Shown in pieces: positions 17,789-26,571 of a stretch of DNA of 64,000 nt. The position numbers and the translations under genes are program-made. The notes below the pieces were generated by a model. That model saw nothing but the letters and a program-made list of their open reading frames with translations. It made no database searches and was not told the origin of the DNA. This DNA comes from JAKFDI01 sp044508835 (GTDB lineage: Bacteria > Pseudomonadota > Gammaproteobacteria > Burkholderiales > Burkholderiaceae_C). Location: assembly GCA_044508835.1 (NCBI GenBank), contig JBIQHD010000023.1:1-64000 (forward strand), given 5' to 3'. How positions within the stretch are numbered: position 1 is the stretch's first letter; each line of letters begins with the position of its first letter.

Positions 17789-17817
17789 GGCGCGGCGACT
17801 GTGGCATCTGCCGCGCC
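17789..17817. terminator. Stem-loop directly after garD
   Basis: GGCGCGGC (17789-17796) pairs perfectly with GCCGCGCC (17810-17817) around a 13-base loop, starting at the base after the garD stop. There is no T-run after it, so it is a weak candidate terminator or an mRNA-end stabiliser. Confidence 0.4.
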
Positions 17818-17947
17818 GGCGTGCAGAAAACGTTTCAACAGGCCCGGATTCGCGCAGCCGTTCACGGATGGCACGGTGCATCGAATTGCCCGCGCCGCAC
17901 CGCTCGGGTAGAAACGGCGGCTTCGGGACAGCGCAGTTACAACAACA

Positions 17948-19390
17948 ATGAATCCACCGAACGCGGGCGTGAGCGATGCCCTGCTCGACGCCATGCAGTA
18001 CGAGGCCGATCCCCTGGCCGACCGCACGATGGCGGCCATCCTGCATCCCGCCGGCGGGCCGGCGCCGCGGCCGCTGGCCGCCGAGCACCGGGAGTCCTGG
18101 CAGCGCATCGGCATCGTCAACCAGCAGATCGCCCACTGGACCGACAACGCGAGCATCGCCGACTGGGCGCCGCACGGCACCGGCGTGCCCGACGACGTGG
18201 CGCGGGCGCTGCGCGACTACCTGGACGCATCGAGCGCCCTGCCCGACTGGGCCGACCGCGCGAAGATCCGCCGCGCCGAGGACCTCTTCATGCAGCAGGG
18301 CGTGCTCTCGTGCACCCTGCTCTTCTGCGCCAGCCTGCCCGAGTGCTACATGGTCCCCAGCCTCGCCGAGGTGCTGCAGACCACCGGCCAGCTGGAGCAG
18401 CACACGGAGTACCGCATCCGCGCCACCGGGGCGATGATCTTCCCGGTGATGATGCGCGGCGGCCTGACCGACCCGTCGGGCGCGGGCGTCGCCCAGGTGC
18501 TCAAGGTGCGGCTGATCCACGCCACCATCCGCCACCTCATCCTGCGCGGCAGCCCCGACGACGCGCTCGCGGGCCTGGCCGGCGCGCGCCGCGTGCGCGG
18601 CCTGGGCGTGGTGCCGCCGCTCATGCGCGCGCGCGCCGGCGCCAGCATGCACGAGACCCTGTTCGCCCACGGCTGGAAGCTCGGCGAGGACGGCCTGCCC
18701 TGCAACCAGGAGGAGCTCGCCTACACCCTGCTCACCTTCGGCTACGTGCCGCTGCGCGGCATGCGCACGCTGGGCGTCGGCCTGTCGAAGGCCGACGAGG
18801 AGGCGACGCTGCACGCCTGGAACGTGATGGGGCATTTCGTCGGCGTGAAGCGCGAGCTGATGGCCGAGACGATGGAGGAGGCCGAGGCGCTGTTCGCCCG
18901 CATCCAGGCCCGCGGCCGGCAGCACCCGGTGGAGCCCGACTGCCGCCCCGACCTCGCCGGCGCGCTGATGCAGACCATGCAGGCGGTCATCCCCTGGCGC
19001 CTCGTGCGCCCCTTCCCGGTGCTGCTGACGCGCCGCCTGTGCGGGCGCGACGCGTCGCGGGAGCTGGGGCTGGACGGCCGGGTGTCGTGGCTGTCGAAGC
19101 TGCTGTTCGCGCTGGTGATGACGCTCGTGCGCGGCATCGACGCCCTGGCGCGCGTGTTCTTCGCCGAGTTCTCGCTCGCCCGGCTGTTCACCCGCATCGT
19201 CGGCTACCGCTTCCTCACGCAGATGCTGATGGACCAGACGCGCCCGCTCAAACTGCCCGACCCGGTGCTGGCCCGCGTCGACCGGGTGATGTCGAACTGG
19301 GGCGACGACCCGGCGGCGCCGCGCTGGATGAACGCGCTGGAGGACTGCCTCACCACCCGCGGCGCCTGGCAGCCGGCCGCCCGCCGGTAG
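17948..19390 (+). CDS. DUF2236/MpaB-type oxygenase family protein
   Basis: The 480-residue protein fits the DUF2236 family (MpaB oxygenases and latex-clearing protein Lcp), which are heme-dependent oxygenases. Supporting features are the LFMQQGVLSCTLLFCASLP region near residue 116, the arginine/histidine-rich helix VRLIHATIRHLILRG near residue 186 with candidate heme-ligand histidines, and a long helical C-terminal half. There is no signal peptide. The substrate is unknown. It is a single transcription unit between garD and a diguanylate cyclase, with hairpin 17789-17817 upstream. Confidence 0.72.
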   Translation: MNPPNAGVSDALLDAMQYEADPLADRTMAAILHPAGGPAPRPLAAEHRESWQRIGIVNQQIAHWTDNASIADWAPHGTGVPDDVARALRDYLDASSALPDWADRAKIRRAEDLFMQQGVLSCTLLFCASLPECYMVPSLAEVLQTTGQLEQHTEYRIRATGAMIFPVMMRGGLTDPSGAGVAQVLKVRLIHATIRHLILRGSPDDALAGLAGARRVRGLGVVPPLMRARAGASMHETLFAHGWKLGEDGLPCNQEELAYTLLTFGYVPLRGMRTLGVGLSKADEEATLHAWNVMGHFVGVKRELMAETMEEAEALFARIQARGRQHPVEPDCRPDLAGALMQTMQAVIPWRLVRPFPVLLTRRLCGRDASRELGLDGRVSWLSKLLFALVMTLVRGIDALARVFFAEFSLARLFTRIVGYRFLTQMLMDQTRPLKLPDPVLARVDRVMSNWGDDPAAPRWMNALEDCLTTRGAWQPAARR

Positions 19391-19462
19391 CGGGAAAACA
19401 GAACGCGACGCGGGGGCAACTCCCTGTAACAATCGCGTCCCGCACGGAAACGTCCCCGCGAC

Positions 19463-21259
19463 ATGCAGTCCCGTCCTCGCCCGACCGCCGCCATCCGCTC
19501 CCGAGGCCCGGGCCTGCGGGCGTGGATGCTCCTCCTGCTGCTCGGGCTGCTGCTGCCGCTGGCCGGCCGCGCCGCCGCCCCCGCGCCGCTGGTGCTGGAC
19601 GACGCCGTGCCGGTCCACCAGGCCTGGCCGGCGGTCACCGTACTGCCCGAGGACGGCCGGCCGATCGACATCGCCGAGGCCATGGCGTCGGCGCAGCGCT
19701 TCGCCGTGCCGCAGACGGCCTACGGCACGCTCGGCATGCACAAGCAGCCGGTGTGGGTGCGGCTGCCGGTGTCGGTGCCGGCGCAGGCCGACGGCGTCTG
19801 GATCCTCGACATCGACTACGCGGTGCTCAACCGCATCGAGCTCCACGTGGTGCGCGACGGCAGCGTGCAGCAGCGCGTCGTGCTCGGCAACCTCGAGCCC
19901 TATGCGCAGCGCCCGCTCGCCAGCCGCACGCCGGCCACGCCGCTGGCGCTGGCGCCGGGCGCGAGCTACGAGCTCTTCATGCGCGTGCACACGCTGGGCG
20001 GCATGATCCTGCCCATCACGCTGAACAAGCCGGCCGCCTTCCACGCCCGCGCGCTGAACGAGCAGCTGCTGCAGGGCCTGTTCACCGGCCTGGGCGTGTG
20101 GCTGCTGCTCTACAGCCTGCTGCAGTGGCTCACGCTGCGCGACAGCCTCTACGTCAAGTACGCGCTGCTGATCAGCGGCAGCATCACCTTCTCGATCTTC
20201 CAGTTCGGCCTGGGCCAGCAGTACCTGTGGACCGACAACAACTGGCTCGAGTTGCACGCCGGCGGGCTGTCGGCGCTGATCGCCTCGACCGGCACCTTCC
20301 TCTTCGTCCAGCAGGCGCTGCTGCGCCCGGGCACCAGCCGCCTGTACAGCCGCGTCATGTACCTCGGCGCCGCCACGCTGCTGCTGTTCGCGCTGCTGTA
20401 CGCGGCCGACCTGGTGCACGTGCACACCATCAGCATCGTGATCGGCACGCTCGGCCTGCTGCCAGCGCTGATGGGCCTGCCCGGCGCCATCACCCGGGCG
20501 CGGCGCGGCGACAGCGTGGGCTGGTACTTCCTGTTCGCCTGGCTCGGCTACTTCGTCTCGACCTGGCTGATGGTGCGCATGATCAAGGGCGGCGTCGACG
20601 TGAACTTCTGGACGCTGCATTCGTTCCAGATCGGCGCCACGCTCGACATGCTGCTGTTCATGCGCGTGCTCAGCCTGCGCTCGGCCGAGCTGCACGCCCA
20701 GGCGCAGCGCGCCACCCGCGAGCGCGAGGTGCTGCTCTCGCAGGCCCTGACGGACCCGCTCACCGGCCTGCCCAACCGGCGCGGGCTCACCGCCGCGCTC
20801 GACGCGGCGCTGCCGCAGTGCTCCACCGAGAACCTGCTCGCCGTCTACATGCTCGACCTCGACGGCTTCAAGCAGGTGAACGACCGGCACGGCCACGACG
20901 TGGGCGACGAGCTGCTGATCCAGGCGGCGCAGCGCCTGCGCTCCAACGTGCGCGCGGGCGACATGGTGGCGCGCCTCGGCGGCGACGAGTTCGTGGTCAC
21001 CATCGGCGGGCTCAGGAGCGACCGCAAGGCGCACGAGCTCGGCGCCCAGCTCGTCACCGCCTTCCGCCAGCCGTTCGACATCGGCGGGCGCATCTGCCAC
21101 GTCGGGCTGACGATCGGCTACGTGCTCGTGCCCGTCGACGGCGACGACCCGGCCGGGCTGCTCAAGGGCGCCGACGCCGCGATGTACGCCGGCAAGCAGG
21201 GCGGCAAGAACTGCCTGCGCCGCGGCACGCCGGTGGCGACGGCCGTCGGCGCGCTGTAG
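19463..21259 (+). CDS. 7TMR-DISM diguanylate cyclase
   Basis: The 598-residue membrane protein makes cyclic di-GMP. A signal/anchor segment (about residues 20-38) is followed by a periplasmic 7TMR-DISM extracellular domain (about 45-185) and a seven-helix membrane region (about 190-395). The C-terminal GGDEF domain (about 430-590) begins DPLTGLPNRRGL and has an intact RLGGDEFVV active site near residue 510. No EAL domain is present. The periplasmic domain may bind a carbohydrate-like ligand, as in other DISM proteins. Confidence 0.92.
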   Translation: MQSRPRPTAAIRSRGPGLRAWMLLLLLGLLLPLAGRAAAPAPLVLDDAVPVHQAWPAVTVLPEDGRPIDIAEAMASAQRFAVPQTAYGTLGMHKQPVWVRLPVSVPAQADGVWILDIDYAVLNRIELHVVRDGSVQQRVVLGNLEPYAQRPLASRTPATPLALAPGASYELFMRVHTLGGMILPITLNKPAAFHARALNEQLLQGLFTGLGVWLLLYSLLQWLTLRDSLYVKYALLISGSITFSIFQFGLGQQYLWTDNNWLELHAGGLSALIASTGTFLFVQQALLRPGTSRLYSRVMYLGAATLLLFALLYAADLVHVHTISIVIGTLGLLPALMGLPGAITRARRGDSVGWYFLFAWLGYFVSTWLMVRMIKGGVDVNFWTLHSFQIGATLDMLLFMRVLSLRSAELHAQAQRATREREVLLSQALTDPLTGLPNRRGLTAALDAALPQCSTENLLAVYMLDLDGFKQVNDRHGHDVGDELLIQAAQRLRSNVRAGDMVARLGGDEFVVTIGGLRSDRKAHELGAQLVTAFRQPFDIGGRICHVGLTIGYVLVPVDGDDPAGLLKGADAAMYAGKQGGKNCLRRGTPVATAVGAL

Positions 21260-21340
21260 CCCCGCGCCCGTCACCGCCTTGCGCCCGGCGGCACGGCGCC
21301 TGGGTTAGGGTCGGCGGGTCGATCCCTCCGCAGCCGCACC

Positions 21341-21601
21341 ATGAAGTACGACGTCACCGTGCGCGGGCCGCGCCTCGAGGCCATGAGCGCCCACAGCGGC
21401 TACCGCATCCGCCTGTGCACGCTGTCGGCGCCCGATCTCGACACCTGGCCCGTGACGGTGCACGTGCGCGGCTCGGAGAGCGAGGACGAGATCAGGGTCG
21501 AGGTGCCGAAGAAGCACCACGCCAGCGCCCGGGAGGCGCTCGACCACGGCATGCGCTGCGCCGTGCTGTGGATCGACGCGCAGGACCACCGGGTGCGATA
21601 G
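21341..21601 (+). CDS. Conserved-looking small protein of unknown function
   Basis: This 86-residue protein is not recognised. It is charged, contains no membrane segment or signal peptide, and shows alternating beta-like segments (YDVTVRGPRLEAM, YRIRLCTLS, PVTVHVRG). It has its own start 81 bp after the diguanylate cyclase gene. Its 3' end is 13 bp from the end of the convergent gene. Codon use matches that of a real high-GC gene, but coding status is not proven. Confidence 0.55.
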   Translation: MKYDVTVRGPRLEAMSAHSGYRIRLCTLSAPDLDTWPVTVHVRGSESEDEIRVEVPKKHHASAREALDHGMRCAVLWIDAQDHRVR

Positions 21602-21614
21602 GCCTGCCGCTGGC

Positions 21615-22649
21615 TCAGCGCTGCCGGGCGAGGAACACCGCCTCGATGCGCCGCTGCAGCCCCGGGTTCGGCACCGGCCGGCCCGAGACCATCAGCATGA
21701 AGTTGTCGGCCAGCGTCTCCTCGGGGTGCAGCACGTAGTCGGTGTTGCCGCCGAGCCGGCGCAGGTAGTCGGCGGTGGCCTCGGGGTCGTGCCACACCGG
21801 CTCGCCGTCGCGCAGCACCGGCACGCTGGCCTTCGCCGCGGGGTCGACGCGCACCTCCAGCAGGCGCTGCTCCATCACGCCGGCGAGGGTTTCGCCGCCC
21901 GCCAGGTCGAGCGGCTCGTGCGAGGCCACGGCGACCGGCATCACCGCGCACGGCCGGCCGTCGATCGTCAGGCGGATCAGGTGCCGGTGGTGCGGCGCGT
22001 CCTGGTTGGCGATGCGCAGCTCGGCCCAGTCCGGCGGCCACTGCAGCGGCGGCGCCGGCTCGAAGCCGATGGTGGCGTAGAGCTGCGTGGCGAAGGCCGG
22101 CAGGTGGCGCGTCATCACGTGGAAGAGCTCGTGCGCCAGCACCTCCTCGTCGCGGTAGTTCTGGGTGTCGATGCGGGCCGTCGGCAGCACGACGGCGTTG
22201 GCCCGGCTGTGCGGCGTGTTCTCGCTCTCGCGCCCGTTGGTGTTGACCAGCAGCACCTGCGCGGGCAGCGGCACCGACAGCCGCTCGAACGCCGGCACCA
22301 GCGCCTGCAGCGCGCGCCGCCAGCGCGCCTGCTCGCCCGGCGGCCACGGCAGCACCTGCTCGGCCTGGAAGCGCGCGAAGGCGCGCCGGTGCACCGGCGG
22401 GTCCATGCCCATCAGCGCCGCGCGCTGCAGCGCGCTGGTGGCGGCGATCCAGTCGTCCTGCGCGCCGAGCACCTCGCGCCCCTGCTCGACGGTGGCGAAG
22501 CGCACCACGGTGCCCGGCAGCCCCTCGAAGACCGCCGGATCGCGCGTCCACCACCAGGCCGCGCCGCCGGCGCCGGCCGCGAGCACCGCGCCCGACGCCG
22601 CGCCCGCCAGCCAGCGCCGGCGCCGGATGCCGCCGTCTTCCTCGCCCAT
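21615..22649 (-). CDS. Putative membrane-anchored or exported HExxH protein
   Basis: The 344-residue protein begins with a basic stretch (RRRRW, residues 9-13) and a hydrophobic alanine/glycine-rich segment to about residue 33, resembling a twin-arginine or membrane-anchor signal. A zinc-protease-like HELFH motif sits at about residues 171-175 in EEVLAHELFHVM. Near residue 310 is EETLADNFMLM, which could supply a further metal ligand. I cannot assign a peptidase family. The function is inferred only from the motif. Confidence 0.6.
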   Translation of the reverse strand: MGEEDGGIRRRRWLAGAASGAVLAAGAGGAAWWWTRDPAVFEGLPGTVVRFATVEQGREVLGAQDDWIAATSALQRAALMGMDPPVHRRAFARFQAEQVLPWPPGEQARWRRALQALVPAFERLSVPLPAQVLLVNTNGRESENTPHSRANAVVLPTARIDTQNYRDEEVLAHELFHVMTRHLPAFATQLYATIGFEPAPPLQWPPDWAELRIANQDAPHHRHLIRLTIDGRPCAVMPVAVASHEPLDLAGGETLAGVMEQRLLEVRVDPAAKASVPVLRDGEPVWHDPEATADYLRRLGGNTDYVLHPEETLADNFMLMVSGRPVPNPGLQRRIEAVFLARQR

Positions 22650-22692
22650 TCGCCCCTCCCGCCCGCTGAAGACCAGCGGGCAGGATAAGCGC

Positions 22693-23157
22693 TCAATCGG
22701 TCCCCGGCGGGAAGCGCAGCACGGCGCGGCCGCTGCCTTCGTCTTCCACGGTGGCCGTGCGCGGCGGCGCGGCCCGGCCGTTCAGGGTGGCGTGCACGGT
22801 GTAGCGCCCCGGCGGCAGCTGGACGAGCATGTACGGGCCGTCGGCCGTGGCCTGCAGCACCTCGATGCCGGCCGCGTTGCGCACGCTCACCTCGGCGCCG
22901 GCCGTGAACTCGTCGCGGCCCGGCGGGTGGGCCTGGACGAGCTCGATCGACAGCGGGTAGTGCGCGCGCGCCGCCTCGAACGCCGCCGACTCGCCCTCCG
23001 ACACGCCGCCGGTGACGTACACCACCGCACCCGACTGCCGCGCGGCCGGCAGCGGCTGCTGCAGCGGCGGCGCGTCCTGAGCCGCCGCGGCGCCTGCCGC
23101 CGCCCACAGCAGGAGCGCCGCGCCCGCCCATGCCGATCGAGGATGCCGTGGTCCCAT
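22693..23157 (-). CDS. Exported protein with carboxypeptidase-regulatory-like beta domain
   Basis: The 154-residue product has a clear signal peptide (AGAALLLWAAAGAAAAQ, cleavage near residue 27). The mature part contains GAEVSVRNAAGIEVL, PYMLVQLPPGRYTVHATL and a C-terminal strand, the pattern of a small transthyretin/carboxypeptidase-regulatory beta sandwich. Such domains often occur in periplasmic binding or structural proteins. The start at 23157 gives the signal peptide; the frame extended to 23319 is unlikely because it runs into the divergent gene's region. Confidence 0.65.
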   Translation of the reverse strand: MGPRHPRSAWAGAALLLWAAAGAAAAQDAPPLQQPLPAARQSGAVVYVTGGVSEGESAAFEAARAHYPLSIELVQAHPPGRDEFTAGAEVSVRNAAGIEVLQATADGPYMLVQLPPGRYTVHATLNGRAAPPRTATVEDEGSGRAVLRFPPGTD

Positions 23158-23242
23158 CGAAGCCTCCGCAGTGAGTCGCCGGAGCGCATTGGACAATGCG
23201 GCGGCCGCGCCGTTCATCGCGGAATGCAACACGGACCCCGCC

Positions 23243-23809
23243 ATGCACCCCCCGCCCGAGACGCCCGCCGGCGCCCGCGTCACCGCCGTCAGCGCCTGCG
23301 CGACGCACCGCTTCTCCAAGGAGAACCGGCTCTGCGTGCGCCTGCTGGCCGGCCTCGGCGTGGAAGGCGACGCTCACCTCGGCGTGACGGTGAAGCACCG
23401 CTCGCGGGTGGCGAAGGACCCGGGCCAGCCCAACCTGCGGCAGGTACACCTGATCACGGAAGAAACGCTCGCCAACCTGCGCGGCGCCGGCTTCGAGGTG
23501 GCGCCGGGCCAGCTCGGCGAGAACCTCACCACGCGCGGCATCGACCTGCTCGGCCTGCCCGAAGGCACGCGGCTGCGCCTGGGCGGCGGCGCGGTGGTGC
23601 GGATCACCGGTTTGCGCAACCCCTGCGTGCAGCTCGACCGCTTCCGCCCGGGCCTGATGCGCGCGCTCATCGGCCGCGACGCCGAGGGCCGCCCGCGGCT
23701 GTTGGCCGGCGTGATGGGCGTGGTGCTGGCCGGCGGCGAGGTCGTCCCCGGCGACGCGATCGACGTGCTGTACCCGCCCCCGCCATACCGCCGACTCGAG
23801 CGGGTGTGA
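23243..23809 (+). CDS. MOSC domain-containing protein
   Basis: The 188-residue protein has the MOSC (molybdenum cofactor sulfurase C-terminal) fold. The family pattern is visible in GEVEGDAH-like GLGVEGDAHLGV, RQVHLITEETLANL, GQLGENLTTRGIDLLGLP, and the conserved cysteine in RNPCVQLDRF near residue 131. Stand-alone MOSC proteins are related to YiiM, which reduces N-hydroxylated bases using the molybdenum cofactor. ATG 23243 is the most plausible start, although an in-frame ATG exists at 23171. Confidence 0.85.
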   Translation: MHPPPETPAGARVTAVSACATHRFSKENRLCVRLLAGLGVEGDAHLGVTVKHRSRVAKDPGQPNLRQVHLITEETLANLRGAGFEVAPGQLGENLTTRGIDLLGLPEGTRLRLGGGAVVRITGLRNPCVQLDRFRPGLMRALIGRDAEGRPRLLAGVMGVVLAGGEVVPGDAIDVLYPPPPYRRLERV

Positions 23810-23851
23810 AGGGGAACGGACCGGGGCATCCCGCGGTATAAGAGCCGCCCC

Positions 23852-25204
23852 ATGCCGAACGCCCTGCGCCACACCCTGCTGTCCGTCCGCGAGCTGCTCA
23901 TCACCGCGGGCCCGCTGATCCTGCTCACCGTCGGCCTGCTGGTGCTCGCCTACTGGGTGCTCGACCCCACGCCGCCCAAGCGCGTGGTGCTCGCCACGGG
24001 CGTGCCGCAGGGCGCGTACGCCGAGTTCGGCCAGCGCTACGCGGCGCAGCTCGCGGGCTACGGCATCGAGGTGGAGCTGCGCAACACGCAGGGGGCGGCG
24101 GAGAACCTCGCCCTGCTGCGCGACCCGGATTCCGGCGTCGACCTCGCCTTCGTGCAGGGCGGCGCCGACGCGCAGGGCGGCGCGGCCGCCGAGGCGCACC
24201 AGCTCGAATCGCTGGGCAGCCTCTTCTACGAGCCGGTGTGGCTGTTCTACCGCGCCGACAGCGCGCGGCGGCAACTGAAGGCCGAATCGCTCACCAGCAT
24301 CGGCCAGCTCGCCGGCTGGCGCATCAACATCGGCCCGCCGGGCAGCGGCGTGCCCCACCTGGTGAAGACGCTGGCCGAGGCCAACGGGCTGGCGGGCAGC
24401 GCCGTCACGCTGCTGCAGGAGCCGCAGACGCCCGCCGTGATGGCGCTGCTGGCCGGCGACATCGACGCGGTGGTGTTCGCCTCGGCCCCCGAGGCGCTGA
24501 TGGTGCAGATGCTGCTGCAGACGCCCGGCATCGCGCTCTTCGACTTCGCCCAGGCCGAAGCCTATTCGCGCCGCTTCCCGTTCCTGAGCGCAGTGGCGAT
24601 GCCGCGCGGCGTGGTCGACCTCGCGCGCGACGAGCCGCCGGCCGACGTGCGCCTGGTCGCGCCCACGGCCACGCTGGTGGCGCGCGAGAACGTGCACCCG
24701 GCGCTGGTGCAGCTCTTCGTGCAGGCCGCGCAGCGCATCCACGGCGGCGCGGGCTGGTTCCAGAAGAAGGGCGAGTTCCCCAACACCGCGAGCACCGAGC
24801 GCCCGCTCGCCGCCGAGGCCGCGCGCTTCTACCGCAGCGGGGCGCCCTTCCTGCAGCGCTACCTGCCCTTCTGGGTGGCCAACCTGGTGGACCGCATGTG
24901 GGTGGCGCTGGTGTCGATCATCGCCATCCTGATCCCGCTCAGCCGGGTGGTGCCGCCGCTGTACCAGTTCCGCATCCGCTCGCGGGTGTTCCGCTGGTAC
25001 GGGCAGCTGCGGGCGGTGGAGGAGGCGCAGGGCACGCGCCCGCGAGAGGATCTGGAGAAGGAGCTCGACGTGATCGAAGAAAGACTGGAGCACGTGCACG
25101 TGCCGCTGAGCTATGCCGACGAGCTGTATGCGCTGCGCGGCCATGTCGCGATGGTGCGGCAGCGGCTGCGCGGCGCGAACGGCAACGCGGAGGGCGCGCC
25201 GTGA
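23852..25204 (+). CDS. TAXI-family substrate-binding protein with two membrane anchors
   Basis: The 450-residue protein has an N-terminal membrane segment (about residues 20-41) and a TAXI-type periplasmic binding domain (about 45-330; VVLATGVPQGAYAEFG). A second hydrophobic segment lies near 350-370 (WVALVSIIAILIPLS), followed by a cytoplasmic, charged, probably coiled-coil tail. TAXI proteins normally serve TRAP transporters, but no TRAP permease gene is adjacent. The tail suggests docking or signalling rather than simple delivery. The 4-bp overlap (GTGA) couples it to the NADH dehydrogenase gene. Confidence 0.85.
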   Translation: MPNALRHTLLSVRELLITAGPLILLTVGLLVLAYWVLDPTPPKRVVLATGVPQGAYAEFGQRYAAQLAGYGIEVELRNTQGAAENLALLRDPDSGVDLAFVQGGADAQGGAAAEAHQLESLGSLFYEPVWLFYRADSARRQLKAESLTSIGQLAGWRINIGPPGSGVPHLVKTLAEANGLAGSAVTLLQEPQTPAVMALLAGDIDAVVFASAPEALMVQMLLQTPGIALFDFAQAEAYSRRFPFLSAVAMPRGVVDLARDEPPADVRLVAPTATLVARENVHPALVQLFVQAAQRIHGGAGWFQKKGEFPNTASTERPLAAEAARFYRSGAPFLQRYLPFWVANLVDRMWVALVSIIAILIPLSRVVPPLYQFRIRSRVFRWYGQLRAVEEAQGTRPREDLEKELDVIEERLEHVHVPLSYADELYALRGHVAMVRQRLRGANGNAEGAP

Positions 25205-26544
25205 CGGGAACCGGACGTCCCCACGTGGTGGTGATCGGCTGCGGCTTCGGCGGGCTGGAAGCGGTGCGGCGGCTGTCGCGCGAGGCGGTGGACATCACGC
25301 TGGTGGACCGCACCAACCACCACCTGTTCCAGCCGCTGCTCTACCAGGTGGCCACCGCCGGCCTGACGGCGCCGTCGGTCAGCGGCCCCATCCGCCACAC
25401 CCTGCGCCGCGAGATGGCGCGCGGCAACCTCACCATCCTGCAGGCCGAGGTGACGGGCGTGTGCCCCAAGGCCCGGCGCGTGCAGCTCGACCGCAGCGAG
25501 CCGCTGGCCTACGACCACCTCATCGTCGCCGCCGGCGCCACCCACAGCTACTTCGGCCACGACGAATGGGCCGCGCACGCGCCGGGGCTCAAGACGCTGG
25601 CCGACGCCTTCGCCATCCGCTCGCGCATGGTCGGCGCCTTCGAGCACGCCGAGCGCTGCATCGACGCCGCCGAGCGCGAGCCGTGGATGACCTTCGTCGT
25701 CATCGGCGCCGGACCGACGGGCGTGGAGATGGCCGGCACCATGGTCGAGATCGCGCGCCACACGCTGCCCGGCGAGTTCCGCCGCATCGACTCGCGGCGC
25801 ACGCACGTGGTGCTGCTCGAAGGCTCCGACCGCGTGCTCGGCAACTTCGTGCCCCGGCTCTCGCAGCGCGCCCGCGAGCAGCTCGAGCAGCTCGGCGTGG
25901 ACGTGCGCACCGGCTGCAAGGTCACCGCCATCGACGGCGATTCGGTGAGCTACGAGACGCGCGAGGGCGACGCCGCGACGCCGCACCGCATCGCCTGCAA
26001 GACCGTGGTCTGGGCGGCCGGCGTGCGCGGCGTGCCGCTCGGCGCCCAGATCGGCGAGGCGACGGGCGTCGCGGTCGACCGCGCCGGGCGCGTGGCGGTC
26101 GAGCCCGACCTCAGCGTGGCGGGGCATCCGGAGATCTCCGTCATCGGCGACCTCGCCGCGGCCCGCAGCCACGGCGCGGGCGAGCCGACGCCGGTGCCGG
26201 GCGTCAGCCCCGCCGCCAAGCAGATGGGCCGCGCCGCCGCCGCCAACCTGCTGCACCGCCTGAAGGGCGAGCCGACGCAGCCCTTCCGCTACACCGACTA
26301 CGGCAACCTCGCCACCATCGGGCGCAGCGCGGCGGTGGTCGACCTGCCGGTGCCGGGCCTGGGCGCGCTGCGCTTCTCGGGCTACCTCGCGTGGCTGTTC
26401 TGGCTCTTCGCCCACATCTATTTCCTGATCGGCTTCCGCAACCGGCTGGTGGTGCTGATCGACTGGGCCTGGGCCTACTGGACGTACCAGCGCAACGCCC
26501 GCGTGGTGCCCGAGCCGCCGCCGCGCCCGGCGGCCGACGCCTGA
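25201..26544 (+). CDS. ndh: Type II NADH dehydrogenase / NAD(P)/FAD-dependent oxidoreductase
   Basis: The 447-residue flavoprotein transfers electrons from NADH to quinone without pumping protons. The FAD loop VIGCGFGGLEAV is at residues 10-21 and the NADH loop VVIGAGPTGVEMAGT near residue 165. A second FAD contact is in ISVIGDLAAARS near residue 313. A C-terminal amphipathic/hydrophobic segment (WLFWLFAHIYFLIGF) is typical for membrane attachment. It starts with GTG inside the stop of the TAXI gene. Confidence 0.9.
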   Translation: MTGTGRPHVVVIGCGFGGLEAVRRLSREAVDITLVDRTNHHLFQPLLYQVATAGLTAPSVSGPIRHTLRREMARGNLTILQAEVTGVCPKARRVQLDRSEPLAYDHLIVAAGATHSYFGHDEWAAHAPGLKTLADAFAIRSRMVGAFEHAERCIDAAEREPWMTFVVIGAGPTGVEMAGTMVEIARHTLPGEFRRIDSRRTHVVLLEGSDRVLGNFVPRLSQRAREQLEQLGVDVRTGCKVTAIDGDSVSYETREGDAATPHRIACKTVVWAAGVRGVPLGAQIGEATGVAVDRAGRVAVEPDLSVAGHPEISVIGDLAAARSHGAGEPTPVPGVSPAAKQMGRAAAANLLHRLKGEPTQPFRYTDYGNLATIGRSAAVVDLPVPGLGALRFSGYLAWLFWLFAHIYFLIGFRNRLVVLIDWAWAYWTYQRNARVVPEPPPRPAADA

Positions 26545-26571
26545 GAAGCCGACCCGCCCCCGGAGCCCGCG

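Noticed and set aside
15800..21274. A 1,824-codon minus-strand open frame
   Set aside because: It lies antisense to the Bug, garD, MpaB and diguanylate cyclase genes. It has low-complexity His/Arg/Ala/Gly composition typical of shadow frames in high-GC DNA.
16639..21738. A 1,699-codon plus-strand open frame
   Set aside because: It is out of frame with well-supported garD, MpaB and GGDEF genes, is Arg/Pro/Ala-rich and has no family motif.
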